21,492 nucleotides of DNA, from the IMG/VR virus record IMGVR_UViG_3300030116_000763, positions 1 through 21,492 of that record; one strand, written 5' to 3'. This document shows positions 1 through 8,604 of this stretch, piece after piece. Under the pieces are notes generated by a model that did not search any database, had not been told where the DNA came from, and was given only the letters and a program-made list of their open reading frames with translations. Both the position numbers and the translations under genes were made by a program. Source of the DNA: a virus. How positions within the stretch are numbered: position 1 is the stretch's first letter; each line of letters opens with the position of its first letter.

Positions 1-47
1 TAATGGAATCTGTGGCTATGCGTGAATTTAATAAGGAGAAGAAGTAG
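1..47 (+). CDS. 3' end of upstream tail gene (partial)
   Basis: The first 47 bases are open in the frame that ends at the TAG at 45-47. They give a short, charged C-terminus (MESVAMREFNKEKK). The stop overlaps the GTG start of the tape measure gene by one base (TAGTG). In lambda-like tail modules the gene directly before the tape measure encodes a tail assembly chaperone (G/GT type), so that is the likely identity by position only. Too little sequence is present to recognise a family. Confidence 0.55.
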   Translation, partial: MESVAMREFNKEKK

Positions 48-2092
48 TGGCTAAAGCTATAGATAAAATTCAATTAGTTTTAGATCTAAAAGGTTTTTCG
101 CAGATAAGTGGTCTTGGTAAAGATTTTGAAAAATTAAAATCAACAGTAAAAATAGCTGATAAAGATGTAGATGAATTTGTTAATACTTTAAGACAAGTTA
201 GAAAAGAAACTAAATTAAGTAAAAACGCTTTTCAAGGTCAAATTGACGCCTTAAAAAGAACTAAAGATAATGTAGCCATTGGTTCTCGTGAATATAAAAA
301 GTTAAGTGCAGCTATAAGAGAAACAGAACGAGAGATGAAAAGGCTTACTGCTGCTGGAGGTGGTGGTCGTTTTGGCGGTGCATTTGGCAAGATGAGTGTG
401 GGAGCGCAAGCTGCTGGAGGTGCTGCTATAGGTGCTGCTGCCTCAAGATTTTTGCCTGCTGGAGCAGCTACAGGTGCAAGTATTGGTGCAATAGCTGGAG
501 GTGCGCCCGGTGCGCTTGCTGGTGCTGCTATAGGAGGAACTATTGATGCTGTTGCTGGTGCTGCACAATTTGGAGCAGAGTCAGCTTCTTACGCAGCAGA
601 AATACAAAAGTTACAGATTGCGTTGGCTGGTGTAACGAAAAACCAAACAGATTTTAAAAAAGGTCTAGATGTTATTGCAACAACTTCTAGAAAACTAAAT
701 GTACCTATTGCTGCATCCACCAAACAATTCACAACTCTTTCTGCATCTGTGCTTGGTGCTGGTGGAACTATTGAGCAAGCAGAGCTTGTATTTACTGGAG
801 TTTCAAACGCTATAAAAGCAACTGGTGGTAATGCAGAAGATGTACAATCTGCAATTCGAGCAATGTCTCAGATCTTTGGTAAAGGTAAGGTTTCTGCGGA
901 AGAATTACAAGGTCAGTTAGGTGAAAGACTAGCTGGTGCTGTTGTGAAATTTGCAGAAGCTAATGGCAGTAGCTTGCAGAAGTTACAGAAAGACTTAAGA
1001 GATGGAACTGTTGGATTAGATCAGGTTATACAATTTGCTAAGAAATTAAATGTAGATTTTGCTGAGACAGCCGAGAAAGTAGCTAATTCATCTGCTGATG
1101 CTGGTCAAAGGTTAAAAACTACAATGGATAGATTAAAACTTGCAGTTGGTCAAATATTGCAGCCTATTGGAGCAGAGTTTCAAAAAGTTTTTGCTGATAT
1201 TGTTGCTGCTATCACAAGTGCTATTGAAGCATTTAATAGATTTATGGGTATAGGTCTTTCAAATGCGATTGATAAAACTGAAAAGGATTTAGAAAGGGCA
1301 AGACAAAGATTAATTAAAAGTCGAGGAGATAAAAGCAGGGGTAGTGTGCATGGTGGTGCAAGTGAATATGATAGAGCTTTATTAGATTATCAAAACTATT
1401 TAACAAAATTAAATGAATTAAAAAAACAACTTGGAGATGATGGTGCTGGAGGAGATGCAAAAGGATTGCCGGGGGATTTAGGAGGCGATAGCAGTGCATT
1501 AAAATCATTTGCTCAAAGTGCATTTAAGTTTGCAGAACAAGCAGAACAAGCTGTTGTAAATGCGTTTCAAGGTATGGAAGATGCACTCGTTAAATTTGTA
1601 ACAACAGGAAAACTTAATTTTAGTGATTTAGCAAGATCTATTATTGCTGATTTAACAAGAATGTTAGTTAGGGCAGCGATAGTAAAACCTTTATTTAATT
1701 TCTTGTTCCCCGGCCTAGCTAATGGTGGTGTTGTTAGTGGTGGTGAAATTGTAGAAAGTGCAAAAGGTAATGTCTTTGCTAAAAACAAGATTGTTCCATA
1801 TGCTTATGGAGGCATAGTAAACAAACCAACCATATTCCCAATGGCAAACGGAATGGGACTTATGGGTGAGGCCGGCCCGGAAGGAATCCTCCCACTAAAA
1901 CGTGGTAAAGATGGAAAACTTGGAGTTATAGCACAAGGTGGGGGTGGAACAAATATAACTGTTAATGTAGATGCAAGTGGTTCGTCTGTAGAGGGTGATG
2001 AACAACAAAGTAGAGAACTTGGTCGATTAATTGCAACTGCGATACAATCTGAATTAGTTGAACAAAGAAGACCGGGAGGTCTATTGACATAA
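47..2092 (+). CDS. Tail tape measure protein, lambda gpH-like
   Basis: This 681-aa protein is the tape measure: it sits inside the tail tube, sets tail length and helps DNA entry. The GTG start is supported by AAGGAG at 33-38, eight bases upstream. In order it shows a charged helical N-terminus (about 1-100), a Gly/Ala-rich hydrophobic stretch (about 101-180), a conserved tape-measure domain (about 184-370, with QLGERLAGAV and an RLK...GQILQPIG end) and a lambda-type C-terminus (about 500-640). The C-terminus carries the KLNFSDLARSIIADL segment and the typical GEAGPEGILPLKRG motif. Lambda gpH is 853 aa, so this is a short member. With the usual 1.5 angstrom per residue the tail would be about 100 nm, which is an inference. 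The stop overlaps the next start (TAATG). Confidence 0.95.
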   Translation: MAKAIDKIQLVLDLKGFSQISGLGKDFEKLKSTVKIADKDVDEFVNTLRQVRKETKLSKNAFQGQIDALKRTKDNVAIGSREYKKLSAAIRETEREMKRLTAAGGGGRFGGAFGKMSVGAQAAGGAAIGAAASRFLPAGAATGASIGAIAGGAPGALAGAAIGGTIDAVAGAAQFGAESASYAAEIQKLQIALAGVTKNQTDFKKGLDVIATTSRKLNVPIAASTKQFTTLSASVLGAGGTIEQAELVFTGVSNAIKATGGNAEDVQSAIRAMSQIFGKGKVSAEELQGQLGERLAGAVVKFAEANGSSLQKLQKDLRDGTVGLDQVIQFAKKLNVDFAETAEKVANSSADAGQRLKTTMDRLKLAVGQILQPIGAEFQKVFADIVAAITSAIEAFNRFMGIGLSNAIDKTEKDLERARQRLIKSRGDKSRGSVHGGASEYDRALLDYQNYLTKLNELKKQLGDDGAGGDAKGLPGDLGGDSSALKSFAQSAFKFAEQAEQAVVNAFQGMEDALVKFVTTGKLNFSDLARSIIADLTRMLVRAAIVKPLFNFLFPGLANGGVVSGGEIVESAKGNVFAKNKIVPYAYGGIVNKPTIFPMANGMGLMGEAGPEGILPLKRGKDGKLGVIAQGGGGTNITVNVDASGSSVEGDEQQSRELGRLIATAIQSELVEQRRPGGLLT

Positions 2093-2445
2093 TGGCTGCT
2101 TTTCCTACATCGCCTCAACCAAGCTATCCTGTACAGAAAACATCAAAACCATTTACTAGAGTTGTAAAGTTTGCTGATGGATATGAACACAGAATATTTC
2201 TAGGATTAGCGCAAAACCAAAATCCTAAAACTTTTAAATTTATTTGGAAAAATATAACAGAAACAGAATCAGATACGATAGAGACTTTCTTAGATGCAAG
2301 AGCAAACGACCATGCAAGCTTTACATACACTCCACCTAATGAAAGTGCTGAAATGAATTTTGTTTGTGAGTCATGGTCAAAAAGTATGAATTATTCTAAT
2401 TTAGCTACTATTAATGCAACTTTTAGAGAGGTGTTTGAGCCATGA
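2092..2445 (+). CDS. Minor tail protein, lambda gpM-like
   Basis: This 117-aa protein matches the small minor tail protein M family of lambda-like phages in size, position directly after the tape measure, and motifs. Those are an N-terminal FTRVVKFADGYEHR segment, a central F-W-L/I helix around TIETFLDARAND, and a C-terminal NATFREVFEP. Such proteins join the tail tip complex that primes tube assembly. It starts in a TAATG overlap with the tape measure stop and is preceded by GGGAGGT at 2074-2080. Its own stop overlaps the next start (ATGA), so it is part of a translationally coupled chain. Confidence 0.88.
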   Translation: MAAFPTSPQPSYPVQKTSKPFTRVVKFADGYEHRIFLGLAQNQNPKTFKFIWKNITETESDTIETFLDARANDHASFTYTPPNESAEMNFVCESWSKSMNYSNLATINATFREVFEP

Positions 2446-3020
2446 GTACAGCACCTATTGTTACAGATTTACAAAAACCTAATCCTTCTGCAATTATTGA
2501 ATTATTTACTTTAAAAACAGATTTAGCACTTCATGGTTCTGACCAAATATATAGATTTCACAATGGTACAAACTTGAATAATAATGGCGATATTATATGG
2601 GCTGGAGATCAGTATATAAAGATGCCAATCCAAGCAACTGGTTTTGCTTATAAAAGAGGACAGCTTCCAAGACCTAAGTTATCAGTTAGTAATGCTCTTG
2701 GTACAATTACAGCTATTTTATTGAATGTTAACAAAGTGACGGCAGGTAATGATTTATCAGCAGCTACAGTAACAAGAATAAGAACTTTAGCACGTTATAT
2801 TGATGCGGTTAATTTTGCTGGAGGGGTTAATCCTTTAGGGACTCCAGATCCTACAGCAGAGTTTCCAAGAGAGATATATAAAATAGATCGAAAATCAGCA
2901 GAAAATAGAAATGTTGTTGAATTTGAGTTAGCAGCAGTTTTTGATTTAATTGGAGTTCGTGCGCCACAAAGACAATGCACAAGAAGAGATTTTCCTTCTA
3001 TTGGTACATTTGTGGCATGA
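2442..3020 (+). CDS. Minor tail protein, lambda gpL-like, short C-terminus
   Basis: This 192-aa protein is a tail tip protein of the gpL family, judged by position between M and K and by motifs. Those are IVTDLQKPNPSAIIELFTL at the N-terminus, GQLPRPKLSVSNA near the middle, and EFELAAVFDLIGVRAPQRQ near the end. Lambda gpL is about 232 aa and ends in a cysteine-rich domain that binds an iron-sulfur cluster. Here the protein stops about 14 residues after the APQRQC segment and has a single cysteine (C179), so that domain is missing. No cysteine-rich continuation is visible in another frame, because gene K starts at the stop (ATGA). Confidence 0.85.
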   Translation: MSTAPIVTDLQKPNPSAIIELFTLKTDLALHGSDQIYRFHNGTNLNNNGDIIWAGDQYIKMPIQATGFAYKRGQLPRPKLSVSNALGTITAILLNVNKVTAGNDLSAATVTRIRTLARYIDAVNFAGGVNPLGTPDPTAEFPREIYKIDRKSAENRNVVEFELAAVFDLIGVRAPQRQCTRRDFPSIGTFVA

Positions 3021-3718
3021 CTTGGAAAGAAGACGCACTTCTTCATGCGAAAGACCAAGATCCTAAAGAATCTTGTGGTCTTTTGTTAAATGTAAAAGGT
3101 AAAGAGAGATATTTTCCTTGTCGCAATCTCTCAATGACAGAGCATCAATGTTTTATAATTGATCCAGAAGATTATATTAAGGCTGATAATACAGGTGAGA
3201 TAACTGCTGTTATTCATAGCCATCCTGTCACACCACCAACACCTAGCGATGCTGATAAAATTAGTTGCGAACAAAGTAACTTGCCTTGGCACATTGTTAA
3301 TCCTAAAACAGAACAATGGGCATATTTAGAGCCTTGTGGTTATAAACCTAAACTATTAGGAAGACCTTGGGTTTGGGGTATAACAGATTGTTGGAGTTTA
3401 GTAAGAGATTGGTATAAAGAGGAGAAAGGTATTGAATTGAGAGATTGGGAAAGACCTACAACTCCAGAAGAATTTATCCTTAATCCGTTATTTCAAAGTT
3501 GTGCTTGGAGAACTGGTTTTAGAGAATTAAGACCAGAAGAAAGATTAGAAGATGGTGATGCAATTTTAATGTCTATAGGTTCATCAGGTTTAAATCATGT
3601 AGCTATTTTTTTAAATGGGGATGTTTTACATCATTTAACCGATAGACTATCTTGTAGAGAGCCTTATTCTCAATGGCTACTAAAATGCACAGGAGCTAGG
3701 TATCGTTATGTTGCGTAA
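3017..3718 (+). CDS. Tail assembly protein, lambda gpK-like (JAMM plus NlpC/P60)
   Basis: This 233-aa protein has two peptidase-like domains. The N-terminal half is a JAMM/MPN metalloprotease fold, with E18 in KESCG and the HSHP...S..D motif at H67, H69, S77 and D80. The C-terminal half is NlpC/P60-like, with catalytic-type C125 in GITDCWSLVRDWY and H194 in LNHVAIFL. This pairing is the standard layout of gpK, a tail tip assembly protein thought to process tail or cell-wall material during entry. I chose the ATG at 3017 because it forms an ATGA overlap with the gpL stop. The longer in-frame start at 2975 would add 14 residues unlike the family and lie inside gpL. The end overlaps gene I by 11 bases. 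Confidence 0.92.
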   Translation: MTWKEDALLHAKDQDPKESCGLLLNVKGKERYFPCRNLSMTEHQCFIIDPEDYIKADNTGEITAVIHSHPVTPPTPSDADKISCEQSNLPWHIVNPKTEQWAYLEPCGYKPKLLGRPWVWGITDCWSLVRDWYKEEKGIELRDWERPTTPEEFILNPLFQSCAWRTGFRELRPEERLEDGDAILMSIGSSGLNHVAIFLNGDVLHHLTDRLSCREPYSQWLLKCTGARYRYVA

Positions 3719-4322
3719 ATTAAAATTATATGGAGAACTTGCAGAGTTTGTAGGTCATAAAGATTTTGAGATTGAGGCAAGTAATATTCCAAAAGCAATA
3801 AGTTTTTTAGTAAATAATTTCCCTCAAATAGAACAATATATGAACCCTAAATATTATCAAGTAAAAGTTGGTAATTATGCCATAAATGAAGATGAAATTT
3901 ATTATCCAATAGGACAGGAAGATATACATATAGTTCCTGTTATAAGTGGATCTGGAAGCGTTGGTAGGATCTTACTAGGAGGAGCATTAATAGCAGTTGG
4001 AATGGGTGCTTTTGGTGCCTTTGCAGGGCAAGCCGTTTCTTTTGGTGCTAATGGTATTGGTTTTGGTGCTGCTGCGTTTGGTGCTAAAGCTGCTTTTGCA
4101 GTAGGTGCTGGTTTAGTTTTAAGCGGAGTAAGTGATCTACTTTTCCCGATGCCTCCAATACCAGAATTTGCTTCCGAAGAAGACCCTAAACTTTCTTATA
4201 ATTTTGGAGGAACTCAAAATACAGGGAGGGCTGGAACTCCTGTTCCACTTGTATATGGGGAAATTGTTACTGGATCTATCGTTATTTCTGGAGCTATAGA
4301 TACTGAGCAGGTACAAGCATGA
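3708..4322 (+). CDS. Tail assembly protein, lambda gpI-like
   Basis: This 204-aa protein matches the lambda tail assembly protein I family. It has an N-terminal beta-grasp (ubiquitin-like) part, about residues 1-80, ending in the typical DIHIVPVISGSG. A Gly/Ala-rich hydrophobic stretch follows (about 84-145). The conserved tail holds GGTQNTGRAGTPVPLVYGE and ends near GSIVISGAI. The protein acts with gpK, L and J in building the tail tip and is not usually a major part of the finished virion. The start lies 11 bases inside gene K and the stop overlaps gene J (ATGA). Confidence 0.9.
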   Translation: MLRKLKLYGELAEFVGHKDFEIEASNIPKAISFLVNNFPQIEQYMNPKYYQVKVGNYAINEDEIYYPIGQEDIHIVPVISGSGSVGRILLGGALIAVGMGAFGAFAGQAVSFGANGIGFGAAAFGAKAAFAVGAGLVLSGVSDLLFPMPPIPEFASEEDPKLSYNFGGTQNTGRAGTPVPLVYGEIVTGSIVISGAIDTEQVQA

Positions 4323-7300
4323 CAAAGCCCAAGACTATTAGAGGTTCTGGCGGTAGAAGAAGCCCACCACCTCCACCACAACCGACTAGAACTCCTGACA
4401 CACTACATAGTAGACAGTTTGGAACTTTCCTTGATCTTATTTCTGAGGGTGAAATAGAAGGTTTTGCTACCGCCTCAAGAGAAGGTCATTCTAGAGGAAG
4501 TGGTGTGTACAATAATGCTGCTAAAAAAGATATTTTTTTAAACGATACACCTATATTAAAAGCTAACGCAAATTCACATAGCCCTATAACTACTGATTTT
4601 AACTTCAGAGATGTAAGGTTTGATGCAAGATATGGAACTTCAAATCAATCAAAAGTACATGGAATTGAAAGTAGCTCATCAACAACTGCAGTAGGAGTTA
4701 CTGTTGAATCTGGCATAACTGGTGAAGTAACAAGAAGGATTGCAGATAAAGCACCAAATGCAAATCCTGATAGAGCTAGAGTGACGATAACAATTCCACA
4801 AATGCAAGAGGTTAGTGATAAGGGCGATATTTTTGGTTCAGAAGTGCGATTACAAATATTTGTGCAATTTAATAATGGTGGCTATCAACAAAGAGTTGAT
4901 GACACTATAAGAGGTAGAACTGCTGATGCTTATCAAAAAGATTACAGCATAGTCTTAAATGGCGCATTTCCTGTTGATTTAAGAGTAAAACGAGTCTCCC
5001 CAGACAGTACAAGTTCAACCCTTATAAACGCTTTCCAATGGACAAGTTTTTCAGAAATAATTGATGACGCTAACAGTTATCCAGATAGTGCATATGCGTC
5101 ACTACGTCTGGATTCTATGCAGTTCTCATCCATACCATCTAGAAAATTTAAAGTAAGAGGTATAAAAGTAAGAATCCCCGGCGCAGGTGCTAATAATTCT
5201 GGAACGCCAACTATAGATAGTAATACTGGCAGAATTGTTTATCCAAATGGCTATATATTTAATGGTGTTATGGGTAGTGCAGTATGGACAACTTGCCCTT
5301 CATGTATCTTGCTCGACCTTTTAACAGACCAAAGGTACGGATTTGGCGTTCATATATCTCCTAATTTTAATCCTAGTAGCCCAAGCGATGCTGATCTATA
5401 TGAAAACTTGGATTTATTTTCTTTTGTGACTGCTAGTAAATTTGCAAATGAACTTGTAAAAGATGGATTTGGAGGGCAAGAAGCTAGATTTGCTTGTAAT
5501 GCAAATATACAATCATCAAGTTCAGCTTTTAATTTAATAAATGAGATAGCTGGCGTAATGAGATGTATGCCAATATGGTCAGCAGGTTCTATAACACTTA
5601 CTCAAGATAGTCCTAAAGATTCTAGTTATCTGTTTAATTTGTCAAATATAACTTCTGATGGGTTTAACTATACTGGTACAAGTTTAAAACAAAGACATAC
5701 AGCTATTGCCGTTTCATATTTTAATATGGACAGCAAAGAAGTTGATTTTGAGTTTGTAGAAGATAGTGCAGCACAAGCAAAGTTTGGCATTATTACAAAA
5801 AATGTAAAAGCATTTGGTTGTACCTCAAGAGGACAAGCTGCAAGACTTGGAAAGGCAATATTATTTGCAGAGCAAAATGAATCCGAGTTAGTATCTTTTA
5901 CAACTTCAATAGATTCTGGAGCTATTGTAAGACCGGGTGCTGTCATAGATATAGCTGATCCTGTTAGGTCTGGCGTGAGAAGAGGAGGAAGAATAAAAGC
6001 AGCAAGCCAAACACAAATTACAGTTGACGATGATTCAGATGCAACTGATCTTGCAGGTACAAATAATCCTTTTCTTTCGGTAATAATGCCAAATGGATCA
6101 GTAGAACGAAAAGAAGTCTTAAGTATCTCAAATAATGTAATTTTTCTTAAAAGTGGATTTAGTGCAACTCCAAATGTAAATAGTGTTTGGTTATTGGAAA
6201 ACGATGTTGTTTTACCTCAAAAATTTAGAGTTATAAGTGTAGAAGAACAAGATGACATAAATTATGCAATCACGGCTTTATCTTATATCCCAGAAAAATA
6301 TCAATTTATTGAAAATGATGATTTTGTTTTACCAGAAAGAACTGTATCTATTCTTAACTTACCAAAACCACCTCCTAATGCTTTAACAGCAGAAGAAAAA
6401 CTTGTTGTTATAAATAATGCAGCAGTTTCAAAATTAATTATCAGTTGGCAGCCTGTAGCTGGAGTTACTCAATATCAAGTCAACTACAGATACAACAAAG
6501 GAAATTTTGTATCTACATCAGTATCATCACCAGACTTTGAAATATTTAATACTGCTATTGGAACTTATGAAATCTCAGTATTTAGTTTTAACGCATCATT
6601 ACAATTAAGTTCTACTTCTACTGATATAACTTTCAATGCTGTTGGTAAAACTGCTGTTCCAGAAGACGTATCAGGCTTAGATATGGAGCCTTTCTCAGAT
6701 AAATTAATTAGGCTTAGATGGAATTTATCTACTGATATTGATGTTACTCATGGTGGTTTTGTTTATGTAAGACATTCTACAAAGACAGATGGTACAGGAA
6801 CTTTTGCCAATGCAGTTGATTTAGTAGATGCTTTGCCGGGAAACTCTACACAGGCTGTTGTTCCTTTTTTAGAAGGAGAATACATTTTAAAATTTCAAGA
6901 TGATGGTGGAAGGTTTAGTAAAGGGGAATCAAGTATTGTTTTAGATTTACCTGACAATAGATCAGAGCTATTAGCTTTAACTAGGAGAGAAGATAACGAT
7001 AATCCTAAATTCCAAGGAGATAAAACTAATATTAATTTTGATAATGCAAGCAACTCTTTGATGCTCACAAATCCAGCAAGGTTAGTTGGAACTTACGCAC
7101 AATCAGGAACAACAGTTACCATAACTATTGCTTCTCATGGGCTTACTCAAGGACAAGTCGTTGAGATAGATTACACAACTGGAAACGCAGTTGATGGTGA
7201 CTTTGCTGTCGCTTCTGTTACTAATACAAATGTTTTTACTGTTACAGCAAGTGTAGGACAAACAGCATCAGGAAATGTCGTAGTAAAACGCAATATGAAA

Positions 7301-7945
7301 GGAGAATATGAATTTGATAATATTGTTGATTTGGGTGGTGTGTTCAGCTTGGATCTAAAACGTCATTTTTTGACAGAAGGTTTTTATATCGGTACTTTAT
7401 TTGACCAAAGAACAGAATTAATTGACACTTGGACAGATTTTGACGGAGCAGAAGCTACAGATGTAAACGCAAAAATACTTGTTGCTCAAACGTCTACTGC
7501 TCCTAGTGGTTCAAGTTATGCAGATTCAGATTTTACTAATAAGCCGTTTAATACTTTTGCCAACGGAACATATAAAGGTAGAGCTTTTAAATTTAAGTCA
7601 CTATTAACAACAGATGATCCAGCGCAAAATATAAAAATTACTGAACTTGGTTTTACTGCAACACTTCTAAGAAGAACTGAACAAAGCAATGTAAAAACAG
7701 CTAACGGATCTACAAGTTTCACTTTTACTAATACTTTCTTTACTGGTGCTGCTGGACTTGATGCAGGTGCAAATAGCAATCCCCCTGCTATAGGTATTAC
7801 TGCATTAAATTTAGATGCTGGAGAATTTTTCCAATTATCAAACATAACAGGTACAGGTTTTACCATTGTGTTTAAAGATAGTGGAGGTAATCCTATCAAT
7901 GGAAAACAATTTACATTCCAAGCTGTCGGATTTGGCAAAGGATAG
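4319..7945 (+). CDS. Tail tip / host attachment protein, lambda gpJ-like
   Basis: This 1208-aa protein is the central tail tip (host specificity) protein. The N-terminus has a Pro-rich lead followed by the family signature LHSRQFGTFLDLISEGEIEGF. A conserved ILLDLLTDQRYGFG motif lies near residues 326-346 in the tail-hub part. Two fibronectin-III-like beta domains follow at about 697-770 and 780-880. A further beta module at about 922-990 (SHGLTQGQVVEIDY and DGDFAVASV) looks like a cassette found in other marine phage proteins. The C-terminus has ITELGFTATLLRR and ends GFGKG. Lambda gpJ is 1132 aa, so the length is normal. The C-terminal domains should contact the receptor. It is the last gene of the H-M-L-K-I-J unit. 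Confidence 0.93.
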   Translation: MTKPKTIRGSGGRRSPPPPPQPTRTPDTLHSRQFGTFLDLISEGEIEGFATASREGHSRGSGVYNNAAKKDIFLNDTPILKANANSHSPITTDFNFRDVRFDARYGTSNQSKVHGIESSSSTTAVGVTVESGITGEVTRRIADKAPNANPDRARVTITIPQMQEVSDKGDIFGSEVRLQIFVQFNNGGYQQRVDDTIRGRTADAYQKDYSIVLNGAFPVDLRVKRVSPDSTSSTLINAFQWTSFSEIIDDANSYPDSAYASLRLDSMQFSSIPSRKFKVRGIKVRIPGAGANNSGTPTIDSNTGRIVYPNGYIFNGVMGSAVWTTCPSCILLDLLTDQRYGFGVHISPNFNPSSPSDADLYENLDLFSFVTASKFANELVKDGFGGQEARFACNANIQSSSSAFNLINEIAGVMRCMPIWSAGSITLTQDSPKDSSYLFNLSNITSDGFNYTGTSLKQRHTAIAVSYFNMDSKEVDFEFVEDSAAQAKFGIITKNVKAFGCTSRGQAARLGKAILFAEQNESELVSFTTSIDSGAIVRPGAVIDIADPVRSGVRRGGRIKAASQTQITVDDDSDATDLAGTNNPFLSVIMPNGSVERKEVLSISNNVIFLKSGFSATPNVNSVWLLENDVVLPQKFRVISVEEQDDINYAITALSYIPEKYQFIENDDFVLPERTVSILNLPKPPPNALTAEEKLVVINNAAVSKLIISWQPVAGVTQYQVNYRYNKGNFVSTSVSSPDFEIFNTAIGTYEISVFSFNASLQLSSTSTDITFNAVGKTAVPEDVSGLDMEPFSDKLIRLRWNLSTDIDVTHGGFVYVRHSTKTDGTGTFANAVDLVDALPGNSTQAVVPFLEGEYILKFQDDGGRFSKGESSIVLDLPDNRSELLALTRREDNDNPKFQGDKTNINFDNASNSLMLTNPARLVGTYAQSGTTVTITIASHGLTQGQVVEIDYTTGNAVDGDFAVASVTNTNVFTVTASVGQTASGNVVVKRNMKGEYEFDNIVDLGGVFSLDLKRHFLTEGFYIGTLFDQRTELIDTWTDFDGAEATDVNAKILVAQTSTAPSGSSYADSDFTNKPFNTFANGTYKGRAFKFKSLLTTDDPAQNIKITELGFTATLLRRTEQSNVKTANGSTSFTFTNTFFTGAAGLDAGANSNPPAIGITALNLDAGEFFQLSNITGTGFTIVFKDSGGNPINGKQFTFQAVGFGKG

Positions 7946-7949
7946 TACA

Positions 7950-7976
7950 ATGGGAAAAACATTTCTTGTTAGATGA
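7950..7976 (+). other. 8-codon ORF (possible leader/coupling peptide)
   Basis: Five bases after the gpJ stop, AAAGGA (7937-7942) is followed at normal spacing by ATG at 7950. The frame encodes MGKTFLVR and ends in a TGA at 7974-7976 that overlaps the ATG of the next fibre gene (ATGA). The fibre start itself has no Shine-Dalgarno sequence. Ribosomes may therefore load here and restart at 7973. This is an inference from the layout; no peptide function is implied. Confidence 0.4.
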
Positions 7977-8602
7977 CTAGAGTAGTTAGCACAGGTAAAG
8001 AAACAGGAAATAATTTCCATCCCGATAATGGTACTGGTGCGGAAGTTCGCACTGCCATGAAAGATATTTTTCAAGCATTAAGAACACTTAACTCTGCTAG
8101 TGGAGATCCATCTGGTGCAGAAAACGTAGCTGCATTTCAACCTCATATAAATACAGCAACTAATGAGTTAAAGATATGTACTGCTGTTAACTCTGGGTCA
8201 GGGACTTTTACAACTATTGGAAATATTACGCAGCCAAATCTAGGACTTGCAACTCTAAGTGGAGCTACATTTACTGGTAGTGTTGTTCACAACTATACTT
8301 CTGCTTTAAGACTTCCAGTTGGCACAACAGCACAAAGGCCGAGTAGCCCTGCTGCTGGAGATATAAGATTTAATTCAACCACTACTGAAGCTGAGATATA
8401 TAATGGTACTATTTTCACAGCCGTTGCTGGAGGTGCAGGCGCAACAGGTGGCGGAAACGATCAATGGGTGTTTGAATCAGATCAGAACGTCACTCAAAAC
8501 TATCAAATCTCCGCAAACAAACACGCCCACACAGTCTCACCAACTATAAATTCTGGTGTAACTATAACTGTGCCAAGTGGCGCAATCCTTGTTATCCTAT
8601 AG
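7973..8602 (+). CDS. Tail fibre-type virion protein, 209 aa
   Basis: This 209-aa protein is probably a small tail fibre or tip protein. It has an N-terminal MTRVVSTGKETGNNFHPDNG segment and a middle part with the RPSSPAAGDIRFNSTT motif common in phage fibres. A glycine-rich linker (VAGGAGATGGGND) leads to a C-terminal beta region that ends in SGVTITVPSGAILVIL. Almost the same ending closes the 1237-aa fibre at 18430, suggesting a shared tip or trimerisation element. The start has no ribosome-binding site of its own and overlaps the stop of an 8-codon ORF. The fibre role is inferred from composition, motifs and position after gpJ. Confidence 0.75.
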   Translation: MTRVVSTGKETGNNFHPDNGTGAEVRTAMKDIFQALRTLNSASGDPSGAENVAAFQPHINTATNELKICTAVNSGSGTFTTIGNITQPNLGLATLSGATFTGSVVHNYTSALRLPVGTTAQRPSSPAAGDIRFNSTTTEAEIYNGTIFTAVAGGAGATGGGNDQWVFESDQNVTQNYQISANKHAHTVSPTINSGVTITVPSGAILVIL

Positions 8603-8604
8603 AC

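Noticed and set aside
2975-3016. Longer start for the gpK gene
   Set aside because: The extra 14 residues overlap gpL and do not look like the family; the ATGA-coupled ATG at 3017 fits better.
3017-3718. NlpC/P60 domain as the phage endolysin
   Set aside because: Its fusion to a JAMM domain and its place between L and I identify it as tail protein gpK, not a lysis enzyme.
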